19,589 nt of DNA. Source: an uncultured Oscillospiraceae bacterium (GTDB taxonomy: Bacteria; Bacillota; Clostridia; Oscillospirales; Ruminococcaceae). The notes below the pieces were generated by a model. That model was not told the origin of the DNA. It made no database searches and worked only from the letters and a program-made list of their open reading frames with translations. Of this stretch, positions 7,745-16,201 are shown piece by piece. The stretch lies in contig URKR01000035.1 of NCBI GenBank assembly GCA_900548355.1, positions 1-19,589 on the forward strand. Reading direction: 5' to 3'. Position 1 is the stretch's first letter. Every line of letters starts with the position of its first letter. Made by a program: the position numbers and the translations under genes.

Positions 7745-8719
7745 TCAGATCGAAATCGAGTTTGCAACCTCGATTTCGGAGTCGTCGATGGTTTTGTGCA
7801 TCGAGAGGGCGACGTTGACGTCGTAATCGACGATTTTGCCGCCCGATACCGCGACGACCCGGTTGTAGATGCCGCGGTCGAGCAGATCGATCGCGTGGTA
7901 GCCCATGAGCGAGGCGTTGACCCGGTCGCGCACCGTCGGCGAGCCGCCGCGCTGGATGTGGCCGAGCACCGTCGCGCGGGAATCGACGCCGGTAGCGGCC
8001 TGGATCTGGTTGGCCAGATCCTGCGCGCTGATGACGCCTTCCGACACGATGATGATGAAATGCTTTTTGCCTGTGGCCTGGGTCTGGCGCATCCGCTCAA
8101 GGATATCGCGCTCAAAATCAAACGGGCGTTCAGGCAGCAGCACGGCCAGCGCGCCGGTCGCAATGCCGACATTGAGGGCGATGTAACCCGCGTGGTGGCC
8201 CATAACCTCGACAACGCTGCAACGGTCATGGCTCTGGGTGGTATCGCGCAGTTTGTCGATGGCTTCAACGGCGGTGTTCATCGCGGTGTCGTAGCCGATC
8301 GTATATTCACTGCAGGCGATGTCATTGTCAATGGTGCCGGGGATGCCAATGCAGGGGATCCCCTGGTTGGACAGCGCCCGCGCCCCCATAAAGGAGCCGT
8401 CGCCGCCGATGACGACAAGCGCGTCAATGCCAAGCTCCTTGCAGCGGGCCACGCCTTTGGCCTGGCCTTCGCGGGTTTTGAATTCCAGGCAGCGGGCGGT
8501 ATAGAGAATGGTGCCGCCGCGATGGATAATTTCCGAAACGCTGCGCACGTTCATTTCATAACATTCACCGTTGATCAGGCCGTTGTAGCCGCGCTGCACC
8601 CCGATCATGCGGTAGCCCTTGGTGATGCCGGCGCGAACGATGGCGCGCACCGCCGCGTTCATACCGGGGGCGTCGCCGCCGCTGGTCAGCACACCGATGG
8701 ACTTAATCTCCTTCGCCAT
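7745..8719 (-). CDS. pfkA: ATP-dependent 6-phosphofructokinase
   Basis: 324 residues, close to the 319-320 of the Bacillus and E. coli enzymes. It phosphorylates fructose-6-phosphate to fructose-1,6-bisphosphate, the committed step of glycolysis. Visible motifs are GVLTSGGDAPGMNAAVRAIV (9-28), GGDGS (105-109) and PGTIDND (127-133) with catalytic Asp131; MGHHAGYIAL (173-182) is the substrate-binding segment. Gly in GGDGS and PGTIDND, not the Asp/Lys pair of pyrophosphate-dependent enzymes, points to ATP as donor. The ATG at 8719 follows GGGAGGG; an upstream in-frame Met at 8785 has no comparable site. It sits between dnaE and rpsB with its own promoter and terminator. Its product is the known activator of HprK, encoded upstream in the same cluster. 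Confidence 0.97.
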   Translation of the reverse strand: MAKEIKSIGVLTSGGDAPGMNAAVRAIVRAGITKGYRMIGVQRGYNGLINGECYEMNVRSVSEIIHRGGTILYTARCLEFKTREGQAKGVARCKELGIDALVVIGGDGSFMGARALSNQGIPCIGIPGTIDNDIACSEYTIGYDTAMNTAVEAIDKLRDTTQSHDRCSVVEVMGHHAGYIALNVGIATGALAVLLPERPFDFERDILERMRQTQATGKKHFIIIVSEGVISAQDLANQIQAATGVDSRATVLGHIQRGGSPTVRDRVNASLMGYHAIDLLDRGIYNRVVAVSGGKIVDYDVNVALSMHKTIDDSEIEVANSISI

Positions 8720-8845
8720 AAAGTTCCCTCCCGTATCGTTTCCGAAAAAGCATGGCGTTTTCAACGTTTTATCGCGGGCTTTCAAACCGGGAAGCGTTTG
8801 GGCGCCCCTGGCTTGTTAAGGCAATAACAAACACCCGCTTCGTCT

Positions 8846-8851
8846 ATTATA
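8846..8851 (-). promoter_or_regulatory. pfkA: Extended -10 promoter of pfkA
   Basis: A perfect TATAAT on the minus strand is preceded by TGG (extended -10). The -35 position (ATATTC at 17-bp spacing) is poor. It lies about 50 nt after the dnaE stop, with a leader of about 120 nt to pfkA. No terminator is visible between dnaE and this element, so read-through from the upstream operon could add to pfkA expression. Confidence 0.68.
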
Positions 8852-8899
8852 CCATAGCCCCCTGCCCAGAATATGGACATTTCGCGCAAAAGATATGGA

Positions 8900-11800
8900 T
8901 TATTTCATCTTGGGCCCCATGGCGACAACATGATCCCGCCCCAGGATGCGCACCAGTTCGGCGCGCAGCAGCGGGTCATCGTTGGCCCAGAGAGACTGCG
9001 GCGCCCGCATGCGCTGGCCGGTATCGGCAAACTTGAAGTAAACAGGCGTTGGGCCGTCAAAAATATTGCGCAGTAGATTTTCCACCCGGGCCATTTCCCT
9101 GCTTTCGCGGCCGGGCACCAGCAGCCACAGGCTGTCCGCCTTCACAAAACCTTCCGCCGCAGGCTGCGCAATTTCCCCGCCCGCGCGGGCGCCGCGCACA
9201 GCACGGCTGGCCTGGCCGGCATTTTCGGCAAACGAGCGGTCCGGGTCATACCCTTCGACCGGCAGCACCCCTTCGACAAGCAGGCGGGTGCCCTCGTCCT
9301 CCTTGTAGGAGACGCGGCCCTGGGCGATGATGACGGCGTTTTCCTGCAAATACGCGCGGCAGTTTGCAAACACGCGCGGAAAGACAAGCAGCTCCATCGT
9401 GCCGGTCAGATCCTCGACGGTGGTGAAGGACATGAGGGTGTTGGATTTGGTTGTCATGACCTTGCTTTTGACCACGGTGCAGAGCAGCGTCACCAGCTGG
9501 TTGTCATAGTCGCGGGCGTTGTCGCCGGCCAGGTCGGCCAGCGTGCAGCTGGATACCTTTGCGATCATGGGGCGGTATACATCAAGCGGGTGGCCGGACA
9601 GATACAGCCCCGAGACCTCCTTTTCCATCCGCAGCAGCTCGCCGGGTTCATACTCCGGCAGGTTGGGCACCTGATAGTCCTCGGCAGCGGATGTCTCGCC
9701 GCCGGCGGCCAGCGCGCTGAACAGGTCAAGCTGGCCGTCCAGGTTCTGGCGGGCCTCGGTTTCCACGCTCTTGAGGATCGGCTCCACGCTTGCAAGCATA
9801 CCGCGGCGGCTGGGCTCAAGCCCGTCAAAAGCACCGGCGCGGATCAGGCTTTCAAGCGCGCGGCGGTTAAGCTCCGCCCCGTGCAGGCGTTTGCAGAAGT
9901 CATACAGCCCGCGGAACGGGTGGTCTTCCCTCTCCCGCACAACGGTATCAATAAGGTTTCGCCCGACGCTTTTGACCGCATTGAGGCCGTAGCGGATGCT
10001 TCCGCCGTCCGCCGTGAACCCCCCGCGCGAGATGTTGATATCCGGCGGCATCACCTTGATGCCAAGGCGCTGGCATTCAGACGAATACTCAATCACCTTG
10101 GCCGTGTTGTCCAGCACGCTGGTCAGCAGCGCGGCCATGAATTCCTGCGGGTAGTGGCATTTGAGGTAGGCTGTCTGAAACGCGACATAGGCGTAGCAGG
10201 CCGCGTGGGACTTGTTGAACGCATAGGAGGCGAAGGAAATCATCTCGTCATAGATTTCATTCGCGACCGCTTCCGGGACGCCGTTGGCCACACAGCCCGG
10301 GCATTCCTTGCCGGGGTCGGTGCAGCCGTGGACAAAATGGGCGCGCTCGGCCTCCATAACCGCGTGCTTTTTCTTGCTCATGGCACGGCGGACATTGTCC
10401 GCCTGGCCGAAGCTGAAGCCGGCCAGTTCCCGGCAGATCTGCATGACCTGCTCCTGATAGACAATGCAGCCGTTGGTCACATCCAGAATATGGGCGAGCT
10501 GGGGGGTCCTGTAGCTGACTTTATCGGGTTCGCGGCGGTTGCGCAGGTAAGTCGGGATCGAATCCATCGGGCCGGGGCGATAGAGCGAGATCAGCGCGAT
10601 GATGTCTTCAAGGTTCTTCGGCCGCATGCTGACGAGCACCTGGGTCATGCCGGTGGATTCAAGCTGGAAGATGCCCTCGGTCTCGCCGCGGGCGAGCATC
10701 GCGTAGGTATCGGGGTCATCGTAATCGATGGATTCATGGGAAAAACCGGGCACCCGCCGGGCAACGGCATTTTCGGTATCCCGGATGACGGTCAGGGTGC
10801 GCAGGCCCAAAAAGTCCATCTTGAGCAGGCCGAGCCGTTCGATCTCGGTCATGTTGAACTGGGTGACCGGAACCCCGTTGTTCGAGCCCAGCGGCACATA
10901 CTCGGTTGCAGCTTCCCGCGTGATGACGACGCCGGCCGCATGGGTCGAGGCATTGCGCGGCATCCCTTCCACCTTCAGCGAGGTTTCGATCAGCTCATGC
11001 ACCTGCGGGTCGGCTTCATACAGCGCCTTGAGGTCGGGGGAAATCTCGAGCGCACGGCGCAGCGTCATCTTGAGTTCCATCGGGATCAGCTTGGCAACCT
11101 TGTCCACCTCCTGATAGGGCATACCCATGACCCGGCCGACATCCCGCACCGCCGCGCGGGCCGCCATTGTGCCGAAGGTGACGATCTGGGCCACATGGTC
11201 GCGGCCGTACTTTTCGTTGACATAGTCGATGACTTCCTGCCGGCGTTCATAGCAGAAATCCACATCAAAATCCGGCATGGAAACACGCTCAGGGTTCAAA
11301 AAGCGTTCGAAGATCAGGTTGTAGCGGATCGGGTCGATATCGGTAATGCCGACACAGTAGGCCGCAAGGCTCCCCGCGCCCGAACCGCGCCCGGGCCCGA
11401 CCGGAATGCCCCGGCTTTTGGCGTAGTTGATAAAATCATAGACAATGAGGTAATAGTTCGTATACCCCATTTTGCGGATGACCCCGATCTCATAGTCAAG
11501 CCGCTCGCGCAGCGCGTCGGTCACGCGGCCGGGGTAACGGCGCTCAAGCCCTTCGCGGCAGAGGGATTCGAAGTATTCCTGGTTGTCACGGCCATCCGGC
11601 GCCTGAAAATAGGGCAGCTTGATCTCGCCGTAATGAAAGTCAAACTGGCATTGCGCGGCGATCTTGTTGGTATTTTCGCAGGCTTCCGGCACCATTGAGA
11701 ACAGGTCGTACATTTCGTCGGTGCTCTTGACATAGAATTCGTCTGTCTGGAATTCCATGCGGTCGGCGTCGGCAATCGTCTTGCCGGTCTGGATGCAGAG

Positions 11801-12472
11801 CAGGATGCTCTGCATCTTGGCGTCCTCCCGCCGCAGGTAATGCGCATCGTTGGTGGCAACCAGCGGGATGCCAGTCTCCCGCGAGAGGCGGATCACCTGC
11901 GGCAGGACGATGTCGTCCTCCTCAAGGCCGTGGTCCTGTAACTCAAGATAATAGTTGCCGTGGCCGAAGAGGTTTTCGTAATAGAGCGCCGCCTGCTTGG
12001 CGCGCTCATAATCGCCGGCCAGGATTGCCTGCGGCACCTCGCCGGCAAGGCACGCCGACAGGCAGATCAGCCCTTCGTGGTGGGCTTCGAGTAATTCTTT
12101 GTCAATCCGCGGTTTGGAGTAAAAGCCTTCGAGGAAGCCGGCCGAGACCATCTTGATGAGGTTTTTGTAGCCGGTCTCGTTTTTGCACAGCAGCACCAGA
12201 TGGTTGTTGCCGTCGATGCGGTTGACCTTGTCAAACCGGCTGCGGGTGGCCACATAGACCTCGCAGCCGATGATCGGCCGGATGCCGGCCGCCTTGGCCG
12301 CATCGTAAAACTGGATACAGCCGTACATGACGCCGTGGTCGGTGATGGCCACAGCATCCTGGCCAAGCTCCTTCAGACGCGCAAACAGCCCGTCGATGCG
12401 GCAGGCGCCGTCGAGCAGGCTGTATTCGGTATGCAGGTGCAGGTGGGTAAATTGTCGTGTCTGTTCAGCCAT
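8900..12472 (-). CDS. dnaE: DNA polymerase III alpha subunit (DnaE type)
   Basis: 1190 residues (E. coli DnaE has 1160). The N-terminal PHP domain begins FTHLHLHTEYSLLDG with the metal-type histidines H10, H12 and H14, and TDHGVMYG. The three catalytic aspartates are D401 and D403 in PDFDVDF and D553 in LLKMDFLGL, at or within two residues of the E. coli numbering. The sequence FNKSHAACYAYVAFQTAYLK marks the fingers. QLDLF (914-918) is a clear beta-clamp binding motif where E. coli has QADMF. A helix-hairpin-helix and an OB-fold segment follow, then a C-terminal domain. An insertion near the palm/fingers has C-x6-C-x2-C. The ATG at 12472 overlaps the end of whiA by 8 nt and has AGAGGA upstream. 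Clostridia usually also have PolC, so DnaE may share replication with it. Confidence 0.97.
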   Translation of the reverse strand: MAEQTRQFTHLHLHTEYSLLDGACRIDGLFARLKELGQDAVAITDHGVMYGCIQFYDAAKAAGIRPIIGCEVYVATRSRFDKVNRIDGNNHLVLLCKNETGYKNLIKMVSAGFLEGFYSKPRIDKELLEAHHEGLICLSACLAGEVPQAILAGDYERAKQAALYYENLFGHGNYYLELQDHGLEEDDIVLPQVIRLSRETGIPLVATNDAHYLRREDAKMQSILLCIQTGKTIADADRMEFQTDEFYVKSTDEMYDLFSMVPEACENTNKIAAQCQFDFHYGEIKLPYFQAPDGRDNQEYFESLCREGLERRYPGRVTDALRERLDYEIGVIRKMGYTNYYLIVYDFINYAKSRGIPVGPGRGSGAGSLAAYCVGITDIDPIRYNLIFERFLNPERVSMPDFDVDFCYERRQEVIDYVNEKYGRDHVAQIVTFGTMAARAAVRDVGRVMGMPYQEVDKVAKLIPMELKMTLRRALEISPDLKALYEADPQVHELIETSLKVEGMPRNASTHAAGVVITREAATEYVPLGSNNGVPVTQFNMTEIERLGLLKMDFLGLRTLTVIRDTENAVARRVPGFSHESIDYDDPDTYAMLARGETEGIFQLESTGMTQVLVSMRPKNLEDIIALISLYRPGPMDSIPTYLRNRREPDKVSYRTPQLAHILDVTNGCIVYQEQVMQICRELAGFSFGQADNVRRAMSKKKHAVMEAERAHFVHGCTDPGKECPGCVANGVPEAVANEIYDEMISFASYAFNKSHAACYAYVAFQTAYLKCHYPQEFMAALLTSVLDNTAKVIEYSSECQRLGIKVMPPDINISRGGFTADGGSIRYGLNAVKSVGRNLIDTVVREREDHPFRGLYDFCKRLHGAELNRRALESLIRAGAFDGLEPSRRGMLASVEPILKSVETEARQNLDGQLDLFSALAAGGETSAAEDYQVPNLPEYEPGELLRMEKEVSGLYLSGHPLDVYRPMIAKVSSCTLADLAGDNARDYDNQLVTLLCTVVKSKVMTTKSNTLMSFTTVEDLTGTMELLVFPRVFANCRAYLQENAVIIAQGRVSYKEDEGTRLLVEGVLPVEGYDPDRSFAENAGQASRAVRGARAGGEIAQPAAEGFVKADSLWLLVPGRESREMARVENLLRNIFDGPTPVYFKFADTGQRMRAPQSLWANDDPLLRAELVRILGRDHVVAMGPKMK

Positions 12473-13391
12473 TGTTTTCCTCTTGGGGGGCGGCGGCAAG
12501 CTTCTGGGCCGCCTGCTGGATGCGTTTGAACCGGTGGGAAAGCCCCGCCTTGCTGACAGGCGGGTCAAACTTTTGGCCCAGCTGGGCCAGCGGCAGGTCG
12601 GGGTAGGCCATCCGCAGCCGGGCGGTTGCCGGCAGCGGGTCGGGCAAGGTATCCAGCGCGCCGGCGGCTTCCAGCCGGCGGATCGCCATCTGCACCTGCA
12701 CCGCAGCCTGCACGCTCTTGCCAAGGTTGGCGGTTTCGCAGTTGGAAAGGCGGTTGGTCTTGTTGCGCATATCGTTGATCATCCGCTGTTCCATCACCCG
12801 CATCGCGGCGTTGCCGGCGCCCATAAAGGTCAGCAGGTCTTCAATATGGTCGCCTGCCTTGATGTAGACGGTGTTGGCCCCTTTGCGCAGCGCGCGGTGG
12901 GGGTGGAAATCATGCTCGGCCAAAATGGCTTCCAGCTGCTGGGACAGCTGGTACCGGGTGGACAAAAACTCAATGTTATAGCCCTTTTCAGGGTCGGTGG
13001 CGGTGCCGCAGCACAAAAAGGCCGTTGATACAAAGCAGGACACACAGTTCTGGCACTTGAAGCAGCCCGGGCGGATGCGCAGCGCGGTTTCCCGCCCGGT
13101 ATGGCCGAACAACGCAAGCAGCTTGCGCACCTGGGCGGGTTCGGCCACGCTGAACTCAAACACCGGGCCTGCCGGGCGTTCCTTGCGCAGCAGGCTGCCG
13201 GTGATGCCGCAGCGCGCATACATCCGCTGCGCAAACTGCGCCACGCCCTCGGTCTCGGTTTGCAGAACAATACCGCGCTCGTCAAAATATTTGCCGAAGC
13301 AGGCCACGGCGTAGGCCGCGGCGGTGCAGCAGCAGGGCCGGGTGATCTTGCGGCGCAGAATTTCCGCCTTGACATCCTGGGAAAAGCTCAC
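12465..13391 (-). CDS. whiA: WhiA-family DNA-binding regulator
   Basis: 308 residues. WhiA (YvcL in Bacillus) combines an inactive LAGLIDADG homing-endonuclease-like domain with a C-terminal helix-turn-helix. It is a sporulation regulator in actinomycetes and affects cell division and chromosome segregation in Bacillus. The start MSFSQDVKAEI, the TDPEKGYNIEF block (131-141) and the C-terminal LPDPLPATARLRMAYPDLPL...AGLSHRFKRI match the family. The start is GTG at 13391 with AAAGGGG upstream, 19 nt after rapZ; its end overlaps dnaE by 8 nt. It is unusual in having many cysteines: C20-C22, C31, C61, then C110, C113, C116, C119, C127 and C128. The middle set replaces the usual CC-x-RAFLRGAF-like segment. 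The usual partner yvcK is not between rapZ and whiA. Confidence 0.93.
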   Translation of the reverse strand: MSFSQDVKAEILRRKITRPCCCTAAAYAVACFGKYFDERGIVLQTETEGVAQFAQRMYARCGITGSLLRKERPAGPVFEFSVAEPAQVRKLLALFGHTGRETALRIRPGCFKCQNCVSCFVSTAFLCCGTATDPEKGYNIEFLSTRYQLSQQLEAILAEHDFHPHRALRKGANTVYIKAGDHIEDLLTFMGAGNAAMRVMEQRMINDMRNKTNRLSNCETANLGKSVQAAVQVQMAIRRLEAAGALDTLPDPLPATARLRMAYPDLPLAQLGQKFDPPVSKAGLSHRFKRIQQAAQKLAAAPQEENNG

Positions 13392-13410
13392 GCGTGGGGT
13401 CCCCTTTCAC

Positions 13411-14274
13411 TCAGCGCCCGCGCCGGGCGTCGCGGTGCAGCACATTGGGTTTGTAGCCTAGAGTCTCGCAAAACTCGCCAAGTTTGCGCGCAAAGGTGAT
13501 TGACCGGTGCTGCCCGCCGGTGCATCCCACCGCAACGACAAGCTGGCTTTTGCCCTCCTTGACATAGAGCGGCAGCGAGAATTCAAGCATACTCTCATAC
13601 CGGCGCAGCAGCCCCTGTGAGTCCGGGCTGGCCATCACATAATCGACAACCGGCTGGTCAAGGCCGGTCAGTTCTTTGAGTTCCGGTACATAGAAAGGAT
13701 TGGGCAGGCAGCGCACGTCCAGCACAATATCGGCTTCCTGCGGCAGGCCGTACTTGAAGCCGAAGGAGATAATATCAAGCGACATCGCGCACTGGCCGCG
13801 GTTCAAAAACAGCCCGCAGATCCGCTCACGGCTCTGCGCCGGCGAAAGCTGGGAGGTATCAATGACATACTTCGCCCGCTCACGCAGGGGGCGGAGTATT
13901 TCCCTCTCACGGCGGATCGCCTCGTCGATCGGCATCTGGCCGCCCAGGGCCATCGGGTGGATGCGGCGGGTTTCTTTGTAGCGGCGGCGGATCACCGCGT
14001 CGGCTGCGTCAAGAAAGAGGATGTTGTACTCCATCTTCTTTTCATCCAGCGCCCGCAGCGCGGCTTCCACCGCCTCAACGCTGCGCAGGCCGCGGATATC
14101 CATGACAACGGCCACCCGGCTGAGCTGGTTTTCACCCTGCAGGGCAAAATCAACCAGGCGGGGCAGCAGCCCTGCCGGGATGTTGTCGATGCAGAAAAAG
14201 CCGATATCTTCCAGCGCGTTGGCCGCCATCGATTTGCCGGCGCCCGAAAGCCCCGTCACCACCAAAAAGTTCAT
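13411..14274 (-). CDS. rapZ: RNase adapter/nucleotide-binding protein RapZ (YvcJ)
   Basis: 287 residues, typical of the family. It has a P-loop GLSGAGKS (8-15), a Walker B-like region (LFLDA) and the conserved C-terminal VAVGCTGGQHRSITFA (about 247-262), which forms the metabolite-sensing part. In E. coli RapZ binds glucosamine-6-phosphate and targets the sRNA GlmZ; in Firmicutes YvcJ hydrolyses GTP and ATP and its RNA role is unclear. It could sense hexosamine status for cell-wall synthesis, which suits its place between murB and whiA. It lies 24 nt after murB and starts at ATG with a GGGAAGGGG run upstream. TGA ends it 19 nt before the whiA GTG. Confidence 0.96.
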   Translation of the reverse strand: MNFLVVTGLSGAGKSMAANALEDIGFFCIDNIPAGLLPRLVDFALQGENQLSRVAVVMDIRGLRSVEAVEAALRALDEKKMEYNILFLDAADAVIRRRYKETRRIHPMALGGQMPIDEAIRREREILRPLRERAKYVIDTSQLSPAQSRERICGLFLNRGQCAMSLDIISFGFKYGLPQEADIVLDVRCLPNPFYVPELKELTGLDQPVVDYVMASPDSQGLLRRYESMLEFSLPLYVKEGKSQLVVAVGCTGGQHRSITFARKLGEFCETLGYKPNVLHRDARRGR

Positions 14275-14298
14275 CCTGCCCCTTCCCTCTTTCCTGTT

Positions 14299-15225
14299 TT
14301 ACTGTACAACCCGGATCTCCCTTTCCAGGGTGTGGCCGGTTTTTTCCAGCACAATGCGGCGCACTTCGTCGGTCAGGCGCAGCACGTCGGCGCAGGTGGC
14401 CCCGCCTTTGTTGACAACAAAGCCGCAGTGCTTTTCACTGACGGCGGCGCCCCCCACCGCAAAGCCGCGCAGCCCGCATTCATCAATCAGCTGGCCCGCA
14501 AAGCAGCCGGCCGGCCGCTTGAAGGTGGAGCCGGCGCTGGGCAGGTCAAGCGGCTGTTTGGCACGGCGGCGGGCCATAAAGTCCTCCATCCGGGCGCGGA
14601 TCGCCTCGGGGCCATCCGGGTCGCGGCGCAGCGTGAAGGTGGCTTCCACAATGCACCAGGGCTTTTTTTCAAACACGCTGGTGCGGTACCCGAGCGCCAG
14701 TTCGGCAGCCGGCAGCCGGCACAGGCGGCGGTTTTCGTCAAGAAAAGCCACTTCGGCCAGCACGTCCTTGATTTCGCCGCCATAGGCCCCGGCGTTCATA
14801 TACACCGCCCCGCCCACTGTGCCCGGAATGCCGTAGGCAAACTCAAGCCCGGTCAGCCCGCGGGCGCAGACCGCATGGCACAGCGCGGCCAGCGTGCCGC
14901 CGGCGCTGACCTTGACGGCGGCGGTATCCCCCTGCTCGGTACAGCTGAAATTGGTTTCCAGCCCGGTCAGGCAGATCACCGCCCCTGCAAAGCCTTCATC
15001 GGCAAACAGCACGTTGGACCCGTTGCCAAGCAGGTAGGTGCGCACGCCGTATTCGCTGCAAAGCTCCAGCGCGCGCAGCAGCGCGGGCGCCGTGTGCGGC
15101 GTGCAGAACACCGCCGCCGGCCCGCCAATGCGGAAGGTGCAGTGCCGCGCCAGCGGTTCGCCTTCGGCGCAGGGCAGGCCTTCGACGCGCAGCGCCTGTA
15201 TCAGGCTGGGGATTGCATTTGCCAT
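14299..15225 (-). CDS. murB: UDP-N-acetylenolpyruvoylglucosamine reductase
   Basis: 308 residues. MurB reduces UDP-GlcNAc-enolpyruvate to UDP-MurNAc with NADPH and FAD, the second committed step of peptidoglycan precursor synthesis in the cytoplasm. FAD-binding motifs are visible: LLGNGSNVLF (65-74), GIPGTVGGAVYMNAGAYGG (132-150), and the catalytic Ser233 in SAGSTFKRP (230-238). The C-terminal Glu in TLEREIRVV (299-307) supplies the last catalytic acid. Length and the absence of the E. coli insertion fit type II MurB. The ATG at 15225 has AGGAGG five bases upstream. It lies 22 nt after the ROK kinase gene and 24 nt before rapZ, within one transcription unit. Confidence 0.96.
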   Translation of the reverse strand: MANAIPSLIQALRVEGLPCAEGEPLARHCTFRIGGPAAVFCTPHTAPALLRALELCSEYGVRTYLLGNGSNVLFADEGFAGAVICLTGLETNFSCTEQGDTAAVKVSAGGTLAALCHAVCARGLTGLEFAYGIPGTVGGAVYMNAGAYGGEIKDVLAEVAFLDENRRLCRLPAAELALGYRTSVFEKKPWCIVEATFTLRRDPDGPEAIRARMEDFMARRRAKQPLDLPSAGSTFKRPAGCFAGQLIDECGLRGFAVGGAAVSEKHCGFVVNKGGATCADVLRLTDEVRRIVLEKTGHTLEREIRVVQ

Positions 15226-15247
15226 AGCTTCCTCCTGCGTAAGGTTC

Positions 15248-16201
15248 TCAGATCGATTCAGCCAGCGCCGCAGCGCCGATCACGCCGGCATCGTTGCGCA
15301 GCGTGCAGGCCACAATGGCCGGGAACCGGCCGGTCGTGATATTTTTGGTTTCACGCTCCACATAGGCGCGCACCGGGGCCAGCAGCGTTTCGCCCTGGTT
15401 GGACACGCCGCCGCCGATGCAGATGACTTCGGGTTCAAAGGTGTTGACGATGTTCGCCACACCGCAGCCCACATATTCAATCCACTCATCCAGCACCTTG
15501 CGGGCGCAGATATCGCCGGCGGCCGCCGCATCAAAGGCGGTTTTGGCGTTGACATGGTCAAGGTTGCCGGCAATCTTCCACATCAGGCTGTCGGGGCATT
15601 TCTGCATGGCGGTGCGGGTATCCTCGCTCAGCGCGCGGGCCGAAGCATACTTTTCCCAGCAGCCGCGGCGGCCGCAGTTGCAGGGGCGGCCGCCCTTGAC
15701 AATGACGGTATGGCCCATTTCACCGGCCGCAAAGTTGAACCCGCGCAGGATTTTGCCCGAAAGGATGATGCCGCTGCCGATGCCGGTGCCCAGGGTCACA
15801 ACCACGGCGTCCTTATAGCCTTTGGCGCCGCCGGCCAGGTATTCGCCGAAGGCCGCGGCGTTCGCATCGTTTTCCACATACACGCGGCACCCCAGCAGGC
15901 TGGCCAGATCCGGGCCCAGGTTCCAGTCATAATAGCCGAAATTCGTGTTGTAGCCCACAAAACCGGTTGTGAAATCCACGCTGCCCGGCGTGCCGATGCC
16001 GACATACTCAATCTGGGAAAAAGCAAGGCCGGCCTCTTTGACCACGGTGCGGCAGAGTTCCGCCAGAGCCTGTTCCAGGTCCTGGGCCGGGCGGGGCAGA
16101 CGGGTTGACCAGGTCAGCTTGCCGACAATCTCATAGTTTTCGTTTATGATGCCGGCGGTCATTGTGGTTCCGCCCAGATCAATACCGATGGTATAACGCA
16201 T
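15248..16201 (-). CDS. glk: ROK-family glucokinase
   Basis: 317 residues. It contains the ATP phosphate-binding loop GIDLGGTT (6-13), a catalytic base in the ENDANAAAFGE segment (D112), EMGH (161-164) with zinc-ligand His164, and the ROK zinc motif CNCGRRGCWE (174-183) with C174, C176 and C181. ROK kinases phosphorylate glucose or other hexoses. The glucokinase call fits the motif set and its location beside hprK and pfkA, but N-acetylmannosamine, fructose or another hexose kinase cannot be excluded. The ATG at 16201 shares one base with the stop codon of the PHP gene (TGATG), with GGAGGA eight bases upstream; the GTG immediately before it is an alternative start. Translational coupling is likely. 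Confidence 0.9.
   Translation of the reverse strand: MRYTIGIDLGGTTMTAGIINENYEIVGKLTWSTRLPRPAQDLEQALAELCRTVVKEAGLAFSQIEYVGIGTPGSVDFTTGFVGYNTNFGYYDWNLGPDLASLLGCRVYVENDANAAAFGEYLAGGAKGYKDAVVVTLGTGIGSGIILSGKILRGFNFAAGEMGHTVIVKGGRPCNCGRRGCWEKYASARALSEDTRTAMQKCPDSLMWKIAGNLDHVNAKTAFDAAAAGDICARKVLDEWIEYVGCGVANIVNTFEPEVICIGGGVSNQGETLLAPVRAYVERETKNITTGRFPAIVACTLRNDAGVIGAAALAESI

Noticed and set aside
8727..8794. Leader hairpin hiding the pfkA ribosome binding site (CTTCCCG with CGGGAGG)
   Set aside because: Only seven pairs including a G-U with a loop of over 50 nt; too weak to claim.
5914..15339. Long plus-strand open frames opposite tsf/rpsB (5914-7578), dnaE (9590-11698) and murB/rapZ (13957-15339)
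   Set aside because: They are shadows of strongly conserved minus-strand genes caused by high third-position GC; none has family motifs or a plausible start site.
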